In this document: piece after piece, positions 23,390-34,963 of the stretch | How positions within the stretch are numbered: the first letter of the stretch is position 1 | Layout of the letters: each line of letters begins with the position of its first letter | Assembly: GCA_944990035.1 (NCBI GenBank) | Contig: CALYLX010000082.1 | Location: 806,001 to 870,000 of the forward strand | Length of the DNA stretch: 64,000 nt | DNA from: Clitopilus passeckerianus | Lineage: Eukaryota; Basidiomycota; Agaricomycetes; Agaricales; Entolomataceae | Reading direction: 5' to 3' | Position numbers and translations under genes: made by a program | Notes under the pieces: model-generated | What the model was told of the DNA's origin: nothing | The model's database searches: none | What the model saw: only the letters and a program-made list of their open reading frames with translations

Positions 23390-25619
23390 TGCTAGGGATC
23401 GCTCCTAAGGGTCGACGACTTGTCAGCTCTTCGTCTATTCATATCTATATCAGCAAAGTTTGAGTGACTAGCTTAATTCATTTCAATCAATCGTGGACTC
23501 TTGAGTGTCTGCTGCACTGCACGTGTATAACTCATGTCAAGGGTCAAACACAAGCCCTTCATTCACCCTTGAATTGCCGCCCGTTTAGTCGGTGATGAGT
23601 TGGTTCTGTCCGAAGCTGGTTGAACCGCGGGCTGTGGAGGTTATCAAACAGATCAGGACAAATATAGCGTGGTTGTGATCACAGAAGTTGCAGATAAGCG
23701 CTCGTTCCTTCAATTTAGTAAACAATTATGGATCGTTGAAACAGAGTAGAAGCACGTTTTGCTAGTCTCCACTGATGGTTTGCCACATATACCCTGGTAC
23801 AAACTCCATTACAGATGGACATTTCGGGTCATCCAGTCATTTCATGAAGTAGGAGGTTATATGGGGGAAACCCGAGGCATCACCGACTAGGTATCTCCTA
23901 ACATTCTCATTCTCAGAGGTGAGGCTCAGTGATTCCGCCAAATATCGGAAGGCACGTAGGCGGTCTGCTGAACTGGCAGGACTCAGAAGTAGAGGGAGAG
24001 AGGGGTTGCTTCGTAAAAGTTTGTCGGGTTGCGCAAACGTAGTGACATGATAAACCTCTATCTCTCGATGCCCAGCGTCCGATGCGTTGGGGCCAAACGA
24101 ACACCAGTATGGCCTCTTCAGATTGTTCCTCCGTCCAGCCTTGAGCTTGTGTCGCTCTGCAGGTTATGGTCAAAAGAAGGATTCCCATGAAAGCCGGATG
24201 ACGATCATACCTCGTATGCATTTGTCCCCCAAACATCTAATAAAACCCAACCGTAAGGGCGAAATGAGATCTGTCAAAGGAGCGGCGATCAGAACCACAA
24301 CATGAAGCTTGAAGATCAAAACATTGCAACGACCTTTCAATTGTCGTCTATCCGTCTACTTATGTGTAGGTGAAATCCTGCGCCATCCATGCCCCCTTCA
24401 AACCCGAGGCGAAGACGTCCGGTGACCGAGCCAGGCACCAAAACCTCTGAGATACCCAATCTCAAAAATAGAGAGCCACAGCCTTGGCACCCCAACGTCC
24501 ATCAACAACGACTTGAAGAAAAATGCTCGCCCACCCGCCCGCCTCGAGCACAAGCATGGATAGCTTGTGTTGCTGCATTGCAGCTCTTCGTCAGGACTTT
24601 GAAAACCTGAGAAGGTAACGGCGTATAAGCCTCGGCCTGGCTGGCCTCGTTTGTAGTCCGAACTTGAGTGTGGTCGACTCGGGAGGGTATTTCCCACTAG
24701 CAAATCTATCATGCAGCATGCAGTATCGTCCTCGTTGTGTGTGAACTGGCAAAGTGGACTGTAGCGAATGCACAGCGATATTTCGTCAAGTTTCAACATC
24801 AACATGGTAATCGTCATGGGTCTGTGTCCGTGATATGATCATGAATTTATAATTCAAGCCTTTTAGACCCCCCACCACCCAACGGTCGAACAACAGCCAG
24901 CGACTGGTTCCGACCTCTTCTCACCTGCGGCCCAACGAGTCGAGGATGAGAGTGGGCGAATGAGGGGATTTTTGAGGTCCCGTCGATATGTTTTTCCGAC
25001 TCTGGTATGAGCGCAGTTCAATTTCGTTTAACAAGCCTTTAACATCCCTCACCACCCGCGGTCGAACGACAGCAGCCACTGGTGTCGACCTCTCTCCATC
25101 CCCAACCCAACGAGTTGAGGATGAAGAGGGATGAAGAGGGCATTTAGCAGGTCTCGTGCATTTGGATATGATAGTCCGTCTCGGATATGAGATTTGTTTG
25201 GTTTTCCGTGGATATGATTTTCCCTGGGCAATGTTTCCCGTCTCGTGGTATGAGATTATATGTTTTATCATGTTATGCGTCATTTCAAGCAATCATTAAT
25301 CCCACCACCCTGCGCCGACGCTCGAGACGGAAGCCCAAACGACGCCTACTCCTACCGCCCAACCAGGACAGTCGACAGGTAGAAGCGGATGATAGAAGAG
25401 GAATAGCAAGCAATAGGCAATATAGTCATGTCCGACTTGTTATAGCAATTTATGCAATCATGCGATGATCAAGTTATTATAGTCCTTTGTTATTATTTCT
25501 TTTGGCGTCAACACATGAACACGCCAATCTCGTATGATGCCAGAGACACCAAGGAGATGGTACGTTCATAGCCTCGGCCGCACATTTCAATCTGACTTCA
25601 GAACATAGTCCTTTTTTCT
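23390..25619. other. Gene-poor stretch
   Basis: No gene could be supported. A minus ORF at 24236-23913 has one leader-like segment (MGILLLTITCRATQAQ) but no continuation. The stretch contains the direct repeat listed separately. Confidence 0.45.
24853..25330 (+). repeat. Imperfect direct repeat, two units plus a partial third
   Basis: The block beginning TTCAAGCCTTTTAGACCCCC (24853) and containing CCACCACCCAACGGTCGAAC recurs about 178 bp later (near 25031, ACAAGCCTTTAACATCCCTC, CCACCCGCGGTCGAACGAC). Both copies contain CCCAACGAGT(C/T)GAGGATGA. A shorter third start lies near 25283 (TTCAAGCAATCATTAATCCC). Between them, GGATATGA-type words recur several times. Confidence 0.6.
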
Positions 25620-26441
25620 CTAGTCGAGGCCAGCGACGCCAACCAGAGAGATCCGAACTATGTCCATCCGCCGAACCATGCGCTGATTTGGCATCAGGTT
25701 CGTGCTTTCCTCGAAACTGTCCAGCACCGCAGGCGCGGGACAGTCGGGTACCAGCATTACCGTCAACCGTTCAAGCACTGTATCAAGCATCGGGATTTCC
25801 AGGTAGAGCTGACCTCCAACACGCTGCAGCGCGTCAAAGCAGAGTGCCCGAAAACCGTAGCCCCTAGCTTCAAGTCGTGGAATGTATTCTCCCCTCGGCC
25901 CAGGTAGGCCTAAAGAACCATCATCCACAACCGTCCACCATGTGTTTGTCCCGACACCACTTCGTCAACATTTAAGCTATGGTGTACGTCGAAGACGTTC
26001 CCAAAGCTCGCATACCTCGGAAGTGAGCATCCTATATCCAATGTGTGTGGCTTTCGTACATCAGTCTACTGATTCCCGCAATGGCGGTAAGACCAATGGA
26101 GGCAGTAGGTCGAGGACGTCGGCTAAGTTATACAGCATTCAGGCCATGTACCCATCTAAACTCAAGCCGACGAGAAAAGGGGGTACAGGTCCCGTTTGCT
26201 TTGATTGAAACCCGGAGTCTTGAAATCGGCACGGTAGGCGATGATGGCAAAGGGCTTGAAGGCAGAGTGTATTTAGAGAAATGCTTGAAAATTCTTGAAG
26301 ATATTTAAGCTCATAGGAGGGGTTCTGAGGAGAGCCAGGATGTTTGGTGAGGAAGTGAGGAAGAAAGACAAAGGAAATTTGTCGCAGAATCCCTGACAAA
26401 TCGTGGAAATCAACCGGGACATGCCGAACCTCGGCCGGCAA
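25620..26441 (-). CDS. Hypothetical protein, probable C-terminal exon plus uncertain upstream exon
   Basis: The minus frame 25928-25620 encodes about 102 codons with protein-like composition (VDDGSLGLPGPRGEY, GGQLYLEIPMLDTVLERLTV, RMVRRMDIVRISLVGVAG) and a clean stop. It opens upstream to about 25965. A second minus frame (26441-26139) might supply earlier exons, but I found no convincing splice path between them. Family is not recognised. It lies upstream of and divergent from the glomulin-like gene at 26543. Confidence 0.35.
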
Positions 26442-26542
26442 GATTAGATGGTGGTGGTTATGTAAGCTATCATTGATTCTTGACCAGCTTGACCCGTTTG
26501 GGTGTACACAAGTTCTTCAGCAGTCGTGCGGGACCAAGCGAC

Positions 26543-28518
26543 ATGGAAAACGTATGCTGTCTGTTTCAACAATGGTATAGCTCTCACGATTGAACCTTAA
26601 GGAGGTCTCTAACTTATATAAAAAACGTCTACATGAAGCTGTGGATGTTGGAACGTCAGTCCAACCCATTCTTGAGGAGATTACACGGACCAACGCAGGA
26701 TCCCACCTTGTCTGTTTCAATGCCTTTCGAGTTCACATCTATCTCTGACTGATCTCAGAGTAGGACCCTCTAGAGACAATTCCCATTTTATTAACCAGTA
26801 CAGATGAAGCTGCCGTGGCCATTCTGTTGCTGCTTGCAAAGGAATGTCGAGCGAAGGAGGTTGTCATGGCCGTACAGGAAGCCATAGAGAGAGTGGGGAT
26901 GCTGTTTGAGGATTATGATTCCGAAGATGACCAGGAAAGCGCGCAGCCGAATGCTTCTCTTTCGAAGCAACTACGCCTACTTGTTGAACTATTCGCTTTG
27001 AGTTAGTCTTTCCAGGTTCACATACACCAATTGTGCTGACGGCAATTCAGGTGTACCAAGACTGGATAAACGCAAACGCAGCGCGTCTGATATCATTACT
27101 CCACTGTTTGAAGACCTTCGATCGGTGCTTCGCAAAGCCGGCCCAAACTGCAAGGCCGAAGAAGGGCGGGAAATACTGCTGGCTATATCCCATTTGATCG
27201 CGGAGGGAAAGAAATGGTGCAGGCAGAACTCAAATGATGAAGAATTCCTTGCTACTTCTGTAAGGTTGCTCACATTTTTCCCGTTTCCCTGCTAATTTGC
27301 CGAAGCTCATTCTAAGGGAAACACTCGAATGCGCCGTGGAGACTCTTCACCAGTGCTTTAACTCGTCAATCGCACAACGTTCCTTCGAGCAACTTTTCTC
27401 AAGGCTCACAGTTCACTCTGCGGTGCCACCTGGGTGGGAGCTTGGTGAAGATTTAGCGAAGATGATTGTCGTACGTCGCCTTATCGTCTTCAATCCAAAC
27501 TTCATATTTACGGGTTCTGTAGGACGCATATAGTGACCTCCCAAGTTCTCCCCAGCAGGGACATCGCTTCAACAATGCCACATCTCTGTTTTTCCTGGCG
27601 CACGCGCCAGATCTCCTTGCTTCCCTGACGCCAGACTCCCTGGAAGATCTAGTCTCGCCCCTTATTTCAAGCATCCAGACCAACTTTCTTCTAGACGAAG
27701 GCCTCGCCATACTCTTACACGCCCTTTCTCCCGCCGCTCCGCCCCCTCGAGCTATCCTCCCGTCGACAGTGACACATCCGCTCCTCGCAGTTTTGCCTGC
27801 TTTGTGCAGCTCCCATCCTGATCCCGGAACTAGACATCAAGCGTACAGGATCCTATCACTTTTATTGCTCTCCTGTCCTTCAGAAGATCGCCTCGTCATT
27901 CTTTACGACCTGGCTCGAAGTGAGGAGTACCCTCAGATGCGCGTGGGCGCGATTGGACTCATCAAGGAGAGTGTCCTCGACGCCATTGGGAGAGTAGACA
28001 CCACAGTAAACGCTTTTGGGACGGGCAAGGTGTTGAAGGTACTGGGCGATGTGCTGTTCCGACCCAATCCCCCAGATTTGTTTGGCAATTACCACGTCGG
28101 GAAGCACAGCATGACCTATTCGGAGGCGAAGGAGCTCATGGAGGTGACAAGGCTGAGCGAGTGCTTGGCGCTGTATTACGCATGGCTGCTTAGGGATGTC
28201 TTGAACGCGGTGAGTGTCTTGTGCATCATTCATCACGAGAACGTGTGCTCAAAGAAACTGGTATGGATAGACCCATATTCGGGACAAGGACAGGATGGAT
28301 CATGTCGACCTAACCTTCATACAGCCTCTCAAACAAGCCACAGAGAGATGGCGCCAAGAGGTTGTAGATGATAAACGTAAGGTCGCCATTCTTTGATGGG
28401 TGCGCTTCTGAATTTTCTTCTAGATGAGGACAGAATGCCTCTCATATCCTTGCAAATGAACTTAGAAAGGGTATGCGAGGTTCTGGAAAGAGTGTCGATT
28501 AAGCCGAAGAATGTTTAG
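26543..28518 (+). CDS. Glomulin / YAP1-binding (DUF1760) family protein, 520 aa
   Basis: Eight exons: 26543-26551, 26602-26709, 26764-27001, 27051-27259, 27306-27470, 27523-28209, 28325-28376 and 28424-28518, all in phase. The protein is an alpha-helical repeat type throughout, with family-like stretches: ILLLLAKECRAKEVVMAVQEA, LLAVLPALCSSHPDPGTRHQA and VGAIGLIKESVLDAI. Yeast YBP1/YBP2 and animal glomulin (a cullin-RING ligase inhibitor) belong to this group; the yeast proteins bind the AP-1 factor Yap1 in peroxide response. Exon 1 codes for only three residues, inferred from a GTATGC donor and 50-nt intron, and is the weakest part. One intron (28210-28324) is 115 nt, twice the local norm. 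Confidence 0.75.
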
Positions 28519-28619
28519 AAAATGACAATAAGGACGCCAATTAGTCGGTAATAATGTTCTGCTGCGGCTGCTGCGATCTCTTCTTACATTGCCACCCTTT
28601 CTCGTAACAACGTCACCAC

Positions 28620-29632
28620 TCGCTAATCGTTGTCGAAAGCGACCCATGAGTAGAACAATACTAGTCCATATGTTGGAACATCGACGATTTTGTCTACAAA
28701 ATCCACGATGGGCAAGGGAATCGAATTAGACCTCGCGAGCAATTTCGTAAATGCCGCGGATAATGAGCAAGGGTGCAACACGATTGTAGCCTGAGCGATG
28801 ATTATCCTGTAATACAGGGTCAGATCTGCAGCACGACGAGATAAAGTTGCCCTACCTGGCGTGTTTGACCGGAGTAATATCGGTGGGCAAGATAAAAGTA
28901 TATAGCGCAAAATGCAACGGTTATTGCGACATAGATGATCAGAAATAAGCCCGACATGACGTCGATTGCTATGAACTTTGAGGCTGTAGGATGAGAGGCG
29001 GACACAGCGGCTTGAATAGTCGCAGCGGCCAACATGGTCGCAATCAATAGTCCTGCAGCTCGCCTCTGGAACGCTGGTTCTTTCCATCCGCTATGCGTTG
29101 GCATATCGTCCTCTGAATCGTCACTGGGGTGGTCCGCAAGGACTCGGAGCTCCCTGAGGCGCCAGAGGATCATGATGGCGATGAATGAGAAGAACACTAT
29201 CAGGCTGAGCTATCTCATGAATACAGACATCGCCTACGTGACGAGAGCAACGAGAGGTGTTTTGAGGATTTGTTTGTGGGATTGAGAGAGAATAATGACT
29301 TTCAAAGCGCATGAGAGAGAGTAAGTTAGACACGAGAAGGCAAAGGTTAATCTGGTCAGATTGGATTGGGTACGAAGTTTATGCAGTTTGAACCCAAGCT
29401 TCCACCAGTCTAGGAGGTCAAAGCCTCCGCCCCATAGGATGAAGGGGATCACTGAAATGAAAAAGATAATGGCTGCAGGGAAAAGGAAATAGGAAGTTCC
29501 GCCATCGAAGCCTGTGATGCCTAGCTGGTCAATGAGTCCATTCCCGTTCCCGGGCTTTGGGGGCCGGACCGATATCCCATAAATATAATGTGGTAGGAGC
29601 AGAATGAGCAGTAGACCACTTCCGGTGAGCAT
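28620..29632 (-). CDS. Seven-transmembrane protein, same family as the 10.3 kb gene (C-terminus uncertain)
   Basis: Exons 29632-29238, 29204-28856 and 28806-about 28730 keep frame. The start has a signal peptide (MLTGSGLLLILLLPHYIYG). Membrane segments include FLFPAAIIFFISVIPFILW, LTFAFSCLTYSLSCALKVI, LIVFFSFIAIMILW, AGLLIATMLAAATIQAAV, GLFLIIYVAITVAFCAIYFY and VAPLLIIRGIYEIARE. A seventh hydrophobic segment (VPTYGLVLFYSWVAF, 28660-28620) is present, but I found no splice that joins it in phase, so the 3' end may be frameshifted. The first intron would be only 33 nt. The layout of leader plus seven helices matches the 10.3 kb gene. Gene or recent pseudogene; ligand unknown. Confidence 0.6.
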
Positions 29633-30144
29633 AGAGGGCAGGGTTTTGGTCCCTTGTATCGTGGGCCTCAAAAAATGTTGAGAGGGGGGAACGATATTGG
29701 GAGAGGTTTGGGCATGGTTCAGATATTATAGCATCTCGCCACTGACATACCATTCGTGTTTTGGCAATGGTATTTTGGCAGGTGATGATCAATTTCGTGC
29801 ATATCAACGGTGTGAAAGGAGTGTCAATACGTTATGTCGAGGCTTCAGCGCCCATCACCCTGCGAGGGCTTCCCTCTGCATATGCAAGGCGACGGCATTC
29901 GATAGTGTCTGTCGCTCTTTGTCCGGCACTAGAGTGTCTGAACGAGATTGGATCAGAACACAGGTTGTCTGACGAACGTTCGTAGGTCCTCCGGGCATGT
30001 GTAAGCGCAAGCCTTGGAGAGAAGCTACTTTTGTCACATTTAGATATTCCATAGAAAACTATCCTATACATTACAAAAACGTCAATCTGTTGGGTATGGC
30101 AACACCGGAATTCCAGTATGATGGAAGTAAACGCAACTTGACCT
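29633..30144. other. Intergenic
   Basis: This stretch holds the promoter region of the minus-strand 7TM gene and the 3' flank of the double-BTB gene. ORFs on both strands look random. Confidence 0.45.
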
Positions 30145-31961
30145 TCACATAAAGCTGCTGAGCGGTTTGATATCCCGGATGGATTTCTCGATAACCTCCC
30201 GGCACTGACAAATAATGGTCATGGCTGTTTTACAGTTTGCATTGACAAAATGGAGGCTATTCAGGCTTCTGAGGGTGCCTGGGCCCTGGGAGAGTTCTTT
30301 TAGGATGGGTAGGACATGTACTTGCAGCAAATAATTGCCACAGTCGCAGGTTCCTGGAGAACGATATTGGCTGTTGAAAAGGTTGGTCACCGTCGCATCC
30401 TTTATTAGTTTGTTTATGGCGGTTTGAGATATATCCTCCCACGATTGGTGGTATTGTGCCTAATGATACGTTTAATGATCCGGAAGTGAGAAAGGTCAAA
30501 ATAGAAATTACCCAGGGAATAACGAGGTAGGGAGGCAATTCTTCAACAGTATCTTCGAAGGCCGTATCCGGGGGTAGCACGAGGGGGGCGGCTTCGTCTA
30601 AAATGTCGATATACCGGAATTTAGCAGCATATTGAAAAACGCCACTAGCATGTTCTGGAAGTCTTCGCCTAATTCGAATATGAGTGTGTCAAATAATCGT
30701 CAAAGGAAGGATGAAGCCTTACTTCATCAAGGTTCGGCAGATTCCTTTGGCTTGGAAAATCGAGTATTTCTCAGCTACGAAGGCTAGTTCCTTCAACTCC
30801 AAGAATTCGAGGTGTCCGAGATCCGGGCAGCGAACGGGTCGGAGGAAGTGCAACAGCAAGGTAATTATGGAGGAGTTTTCCGGGACGTGTATCTTGCCAT
30901 TGGCGGAGGGTTGGCCCAAGTCTGCTCTGCAGGCTTTCAGAACCACAGGGTCAATGTAATGGTGGATACCATCTGAGGACTTGATAGTAATCCAGCCTTT
31001 CGACTCGCCCGGGTCGTCTTCAATGGCCGCTGGTACTCGTTCTGTAGATGGCATCGCTAGTTCTGATAATTTTGGCACGTTCCCGATATCCGCTGCAATG
31101 GCTTGCATCCACGTTGAGATTTGAGGATTGAGAGTGCCTCCGATCATGATGTTTCTAAGAGCGACGAGGCTTTTCGCGAGCTCTGCCATGATAAACATGT
31201 CTGAGTTGTTTTGATTGTAAGTGGAGAGCGCTCGCTTTTGCACACCCAACCACTTATTGCGGTATAAGAGCTGCGCCATAATTTGAATACGTCAGCTTCG
31301 GATCATTGTGGGCATTTAGTACTCGCTCACCCAAGCTTTATGAAATTCAGCTGGAACCGCATCCATGATTTCTGAGAGTGTAGCCTCAAGAGTATGGGGT
31401 GCTGTCTCATCGACAAGTTCGTAATAATCATGCTTCAGGGCATAACCGAGCAATGAGGTCGCATGCGCTGGGAGGGTCGCACTTAAAATACTGTAAATTT
31501 TCTTGACAGCCGTCTCTATTTGGATTTGACTCACTGCATCTGCAAAAAACAAGCATACATGGCTGGAAAGACTTGATACTTTTCTGCAGCCTCGGCGAGC
31601 TCTCTTAGCGCTCCGTGTTCAAGGTTGTCGAGCATTGGAGGATGGGTTGGGTAGATGAATTTGAACAGCATTTCTAGTGTTGATGCCGATTCCGTCAGAG
31701 GCACAATCTCATCCAACGAACATCCTTCGGGAGGAGAAAGCCCTTCTGTGTGGACCTTCAGATAGATCGCATGGATCCTGAATCGAACATAGTCAGAGGA
31801 TTCATAGGTAATTTCGGCGCTATCGTCATTGACTGCGATAGTGCCGTTTAGTCATGGTATTAGGCAACACAAAATCGTTCAGAAGACCCACACTCGTTTG
31901 AGTACCTGTACCTGGTTGGGTGACCGACTTCTTGGACAGCTTTGATGCTTTCTTCACTCAT
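30145..31961 (-). CDS. Tandem double-BTB protein, 515 aa
   Basis: Six exons join in phase: 31961-31892, 31832-31535, 31490-31331, 31270-30723, 30668-30512 and 30459-30145. Module 1 has an N-terminal NDDSAEITYESSDYVRFRIH strand, then SLDEIVPLTE, LEMLFKFIYPTHPPMLDNLE and ALRELAEAAEKYQVFPAM, followed by a helical half (LPAHATSLLGYALKHDYYEL). Module 2 starts about residue 265 with GWITIKSSDGIHHYIDPVVL, then LLLHFLRPVRCPDLGHLEF, ELAFVAEKYSIFQAKGIC, RLPEHASGVFQYAAKFRYID and ELPPYLVIPW. This is the BTB type expanded in Agaricomycetes. The two modules share one uninterrupted 548-nt exon, so they are one protein. BTB proteins often act as dimerising adaptors, for example with cullin-3; the role here is unknown. 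Confidence 0.82.
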
Positions 31962-32680
31962 GCTGCCAGTGGCTGTCGCTGGATAGGTTGAGAAATGTCT
32001 GAGAATGCTGTAATGCTGAGATATGATGGCCTCGTGATACTTTATAAGCAAGTGATTACACCCGTGGGCCCTTGAGAAATCTCGGTCACAGTTTAAGGCG
32101 CGCAAAATGCGAGATTGGGTAGACTCTTCGAGGGAGTCCAGCTTCGGCGACGTTGCCTCGTCAACCTCTAGATACGCGTCACAAGGGGACACGGTATGGC
32201 TCCACGGGGTGTAGATGGGTTTTCATAGAATTTCTCGAAGAAGATGCTGGGTCCTATCTGCGATTCGAATTTCAGAGTCTGTTCCGGTTGGGGAGCGAGG
32301 GGTTCGGAACATGCCAAGGGAGGTTGAACCTGCGTCACCATTGACGTGGTATTGATCACCCTTGCTCGTTTGAGGGCAGTCACTGAGACAACTCTGAAGG
32401 AGGTACAAGACCTCGAGATTCAGGTCAAAAAATAGTCATGGAAAGGGTGAAAGATTGGTCTTCCCGTAGCCGAGGTTGCAACTGATCGGTTCATTTCCAA
32501 GTCCGATCAACTCTAACAATACTAGTAGTTTATTCGATTCGAGTATCCTTACTCATCATATACCCTACATTCACGTAGCTAACAAAGTTTTGGTCCTTTC
32601 TAGGCCGTTAGGACTTTTATGAATCGTTATCAACATGCCCGTCCCCGATACGGCGGGGAGAACAAATAGCAGGAGAAACG
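31962..32680. other. Intergenic upstream of the double-BTB gene
   Basis: No gene is seen. A minus frame (32192-31962) runs into the BTB start without a stop but has no domain features. Confidence 0.4.
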
Positions 32681-32689
32681 TCTATGTTG

Positions 32690-33340
32690 CACCCTTCATG
32701 AACCTTATGACAACATCTGCTAAGAGAAGCTTGGATGGGTTGATCTTTTGCTGGTTTCTTGCTCTGACCTTAATTATCTCGAGAACGACTTCGTAGACAC
32801 TAGGGAGACTTATGAGAGGGAGGTGCCATTGAATAGGCCTGGAAAAATGAGCGACATTAGTAGCACAGAAGAGACGTATGCAGAGGGGGGCGGAAAAACC
32901 CATGATCATCGAAGAACACGTATATATGTATGGTGCTGTAGGCTGCGAAGGCAAGCAGGTAGATTGTGAGGAAGAGGCGCGATAACGCATCGGCGCATTG
33001 TTTTGTAGGTAGGGTGAGGAAGAGGCGTTGTGATTGAGAGTACTTAGCCTCACTCATTGTCGAGAGGGTCAGAATGCCAACCGGGAGAGTGTTGCAGTGT
33101 TGAGAACGCAGGAGGTCGAAAAAGTAGCCCCGACAGCTGCAATAAGCTACCCGGCCAAGGAGAGCCTTGTCCGGAAGTGTAGTATCCCCCTGGATGCCTT
33201 AATTAACGTGTATACCTGATCGACCAAAACCGGCAGGATGAGCCTATACACGCAGAAAAGAGTTGGAGTTTTGAAGGTCGCAGCGTCCCCCCCCCCCTTT
33301 CTGGCGAAGCTTATCCGTAGTGCATGGACGTCTCCTCGCA
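32690..33340 (-). pseudogene. Partial copy of the 7TM family (10.3 and 28.6 kb relatives)
   Basis: Hydrophobic pieces occur in the expected order on the minus strand: LFCVYRLILPVLVDQ, then LIAAVGATFSTSC, LFLTIYLLAFAAYSTIHIYVFF and LPLISLPSVYEVVLE. The last lines up with the sixth segment of the other two loci (LLIIRGIYEIARE, LCPIIVFRACYEVIWE). Pieces sit in different frames with only some splice signals between them (GTATAC near 33214, acceptor GCCGGGTAG). No N-terminal leader was found upstream. It may be a decayed paralogue or a badly spliced gene. Confidence 0.4.
33287..33297 (+). repeat. Poly-C tract
   Basis: Eleven C in a row lie at the edge of the 7TM fragment, a typical slippage-prone homopolymer. 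Confidence 0.9.
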
Positions 33341-34963
33341 CAAGTAGTCAAAGAATGGGATCGGGGGAGAGGCGAACATAATAAAGAGTATGTTCCGAGC
33401 GTGTTCACCGTCGGTCAATGTCGAGATGAGAAGGAAACAAGGCAGCTGTCACTTCTTGATGATGCTCGAACCAGGTCTCCTGCAGGGCCCCTGATTGCCA
33501 GGGTAGGCGTGCCAGTCGGTGCACTGTGTCTGGTAGCTGGGGTCCAGCAATTCTGCATCCCGAGGTCATCCATAATATGTAACTGAAGAAAAAAAGAAAA
33601 ATCAACGATCAAGTCAACTGACAGGGATGTAAACTGTGAGGTCAACCTACTGGGTACAAGCAGGAAGCCATTGACATTCACGCCCCAAGGCTGATAGTTG
33701 AAATGGTCCCCGTACAGAAGCAGCGACCGCCGATGGTAGGCGACTGTAGCGCGGTTGTCGGACGAGCTGATGGAGAGGCAGGGCTGGAAAGACATGGACA
33801 GAGCGTCAGTGAGCCGCCGGCAGAGGTCGCCTGAAAGTTTCTCCAAGGATTTACCAGCCTCTGAAAGCCTATGTTGTCCAAAGGCACAAGGGCATGCAGA
33901 ATCACAGGGCCGCATCTGGCTGCGAGTTAACTGAACCTGTTCCTGAGGCGGAAACATATCGTGTTCAGGGGGTAGGTGAACGTCTCATGGAAGTTCAGTT
34001 AGAAGGGGAGGAGTCCTTTCCCTTCAAAATTTAGCGTGAGTCCTCGTGTCGTCATTTAGTTGGTAGGTAGGGATGGTGGGTAAAATACACAAGTTGTTGG
34101 GACAGGTTTGCGATACCTGTCACACATCCGTGCTAACAAACTCGCCATACTCTGGCCGTACTCATCCGATGCATGTTGGCTACTCATGCGTGCGCATTCA
34201 AGGTGCCTAGCAACCTTTGGCATGGAGGCATGGAGTGTCTGTCAAAGAAGAAGGCGAACCTGCTAGCACCGCCACCTCGGTCCTCGGGAGCCACGATGAT
34301 GAAGGCGTTGAATTGGGAGACTCATGTGATGATGTTCTTTGAGGAAAAATTGTTCAGCAGACCAGTTGAATTGGATTGAAGGGACAACGGTGGCCTTGAA
34401 GTCCCGTCCATTTCGCTCCCTGAGACCCTTGTGAACCCGGAAATCCAGCTGTAATAGCAGGGTGCGTGCAATGGTTACTGATATCCGCCGAATCAGACCG
34501 TATGTTCCTCGCCCACATCCTCACCCACACCATCGGTAAACGCTTGACAAGCGCAGATTTACTTCCGCCTAAGTCTAGACTGGCGGAGCTCCGGTCCCTT
34601 GCCAGTATGACTGACTGGCCATATCTGTTCAGCGACTCGAGAAGCTTGAGACTTTGAAATTCTTGCGAGCAGGGTCCTTCATTCTTAACGATTGACCGCA
34701 CAGTGTGGCGTAAGAGCTACAGTTTCATGCATACAGGTTACACGAGGTCCCTTGGCTATTGCTTGGCCGTCTCGAGGATGTAGCCGCGTGATAGCCGTCC
34801 ATCGATAAAATGTTCAAACAAATTATGTGATCGTCACGATCGCATTCATTGGGCCCTGACTCGAGTGACATAAAATTATATGGACCAACGCTGAGATGAT
34901 GCCCTTGACATCCTCGCACTCCCTTCACGTACCTTGCTCTGGCACCGTAGCCTGCCTGATACC
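33341..34963. other. Stretch without a supported gene
   Basis: A 180-codon minus frame (33957-33415) and several plus frames (34173-34379, 34466-34657) occur, but none shows a family, a leader or splice continuity. The right end should contain the promoter of the permease at 34964. Confidence 0.4.

Noticed and set aside
26517..26720. Minus ORF overlapping the start of the glomulin-like gene
   Set aside because: Antisense to predicted exons 1-2; no independent support.
33415..33957. 180-codon minus ORF, considered as the N-terminal part of the 7TM fragment
   Set aside because: It lacks hydrophobic segments in the right order and a leader, and no splice links it to the fragment.
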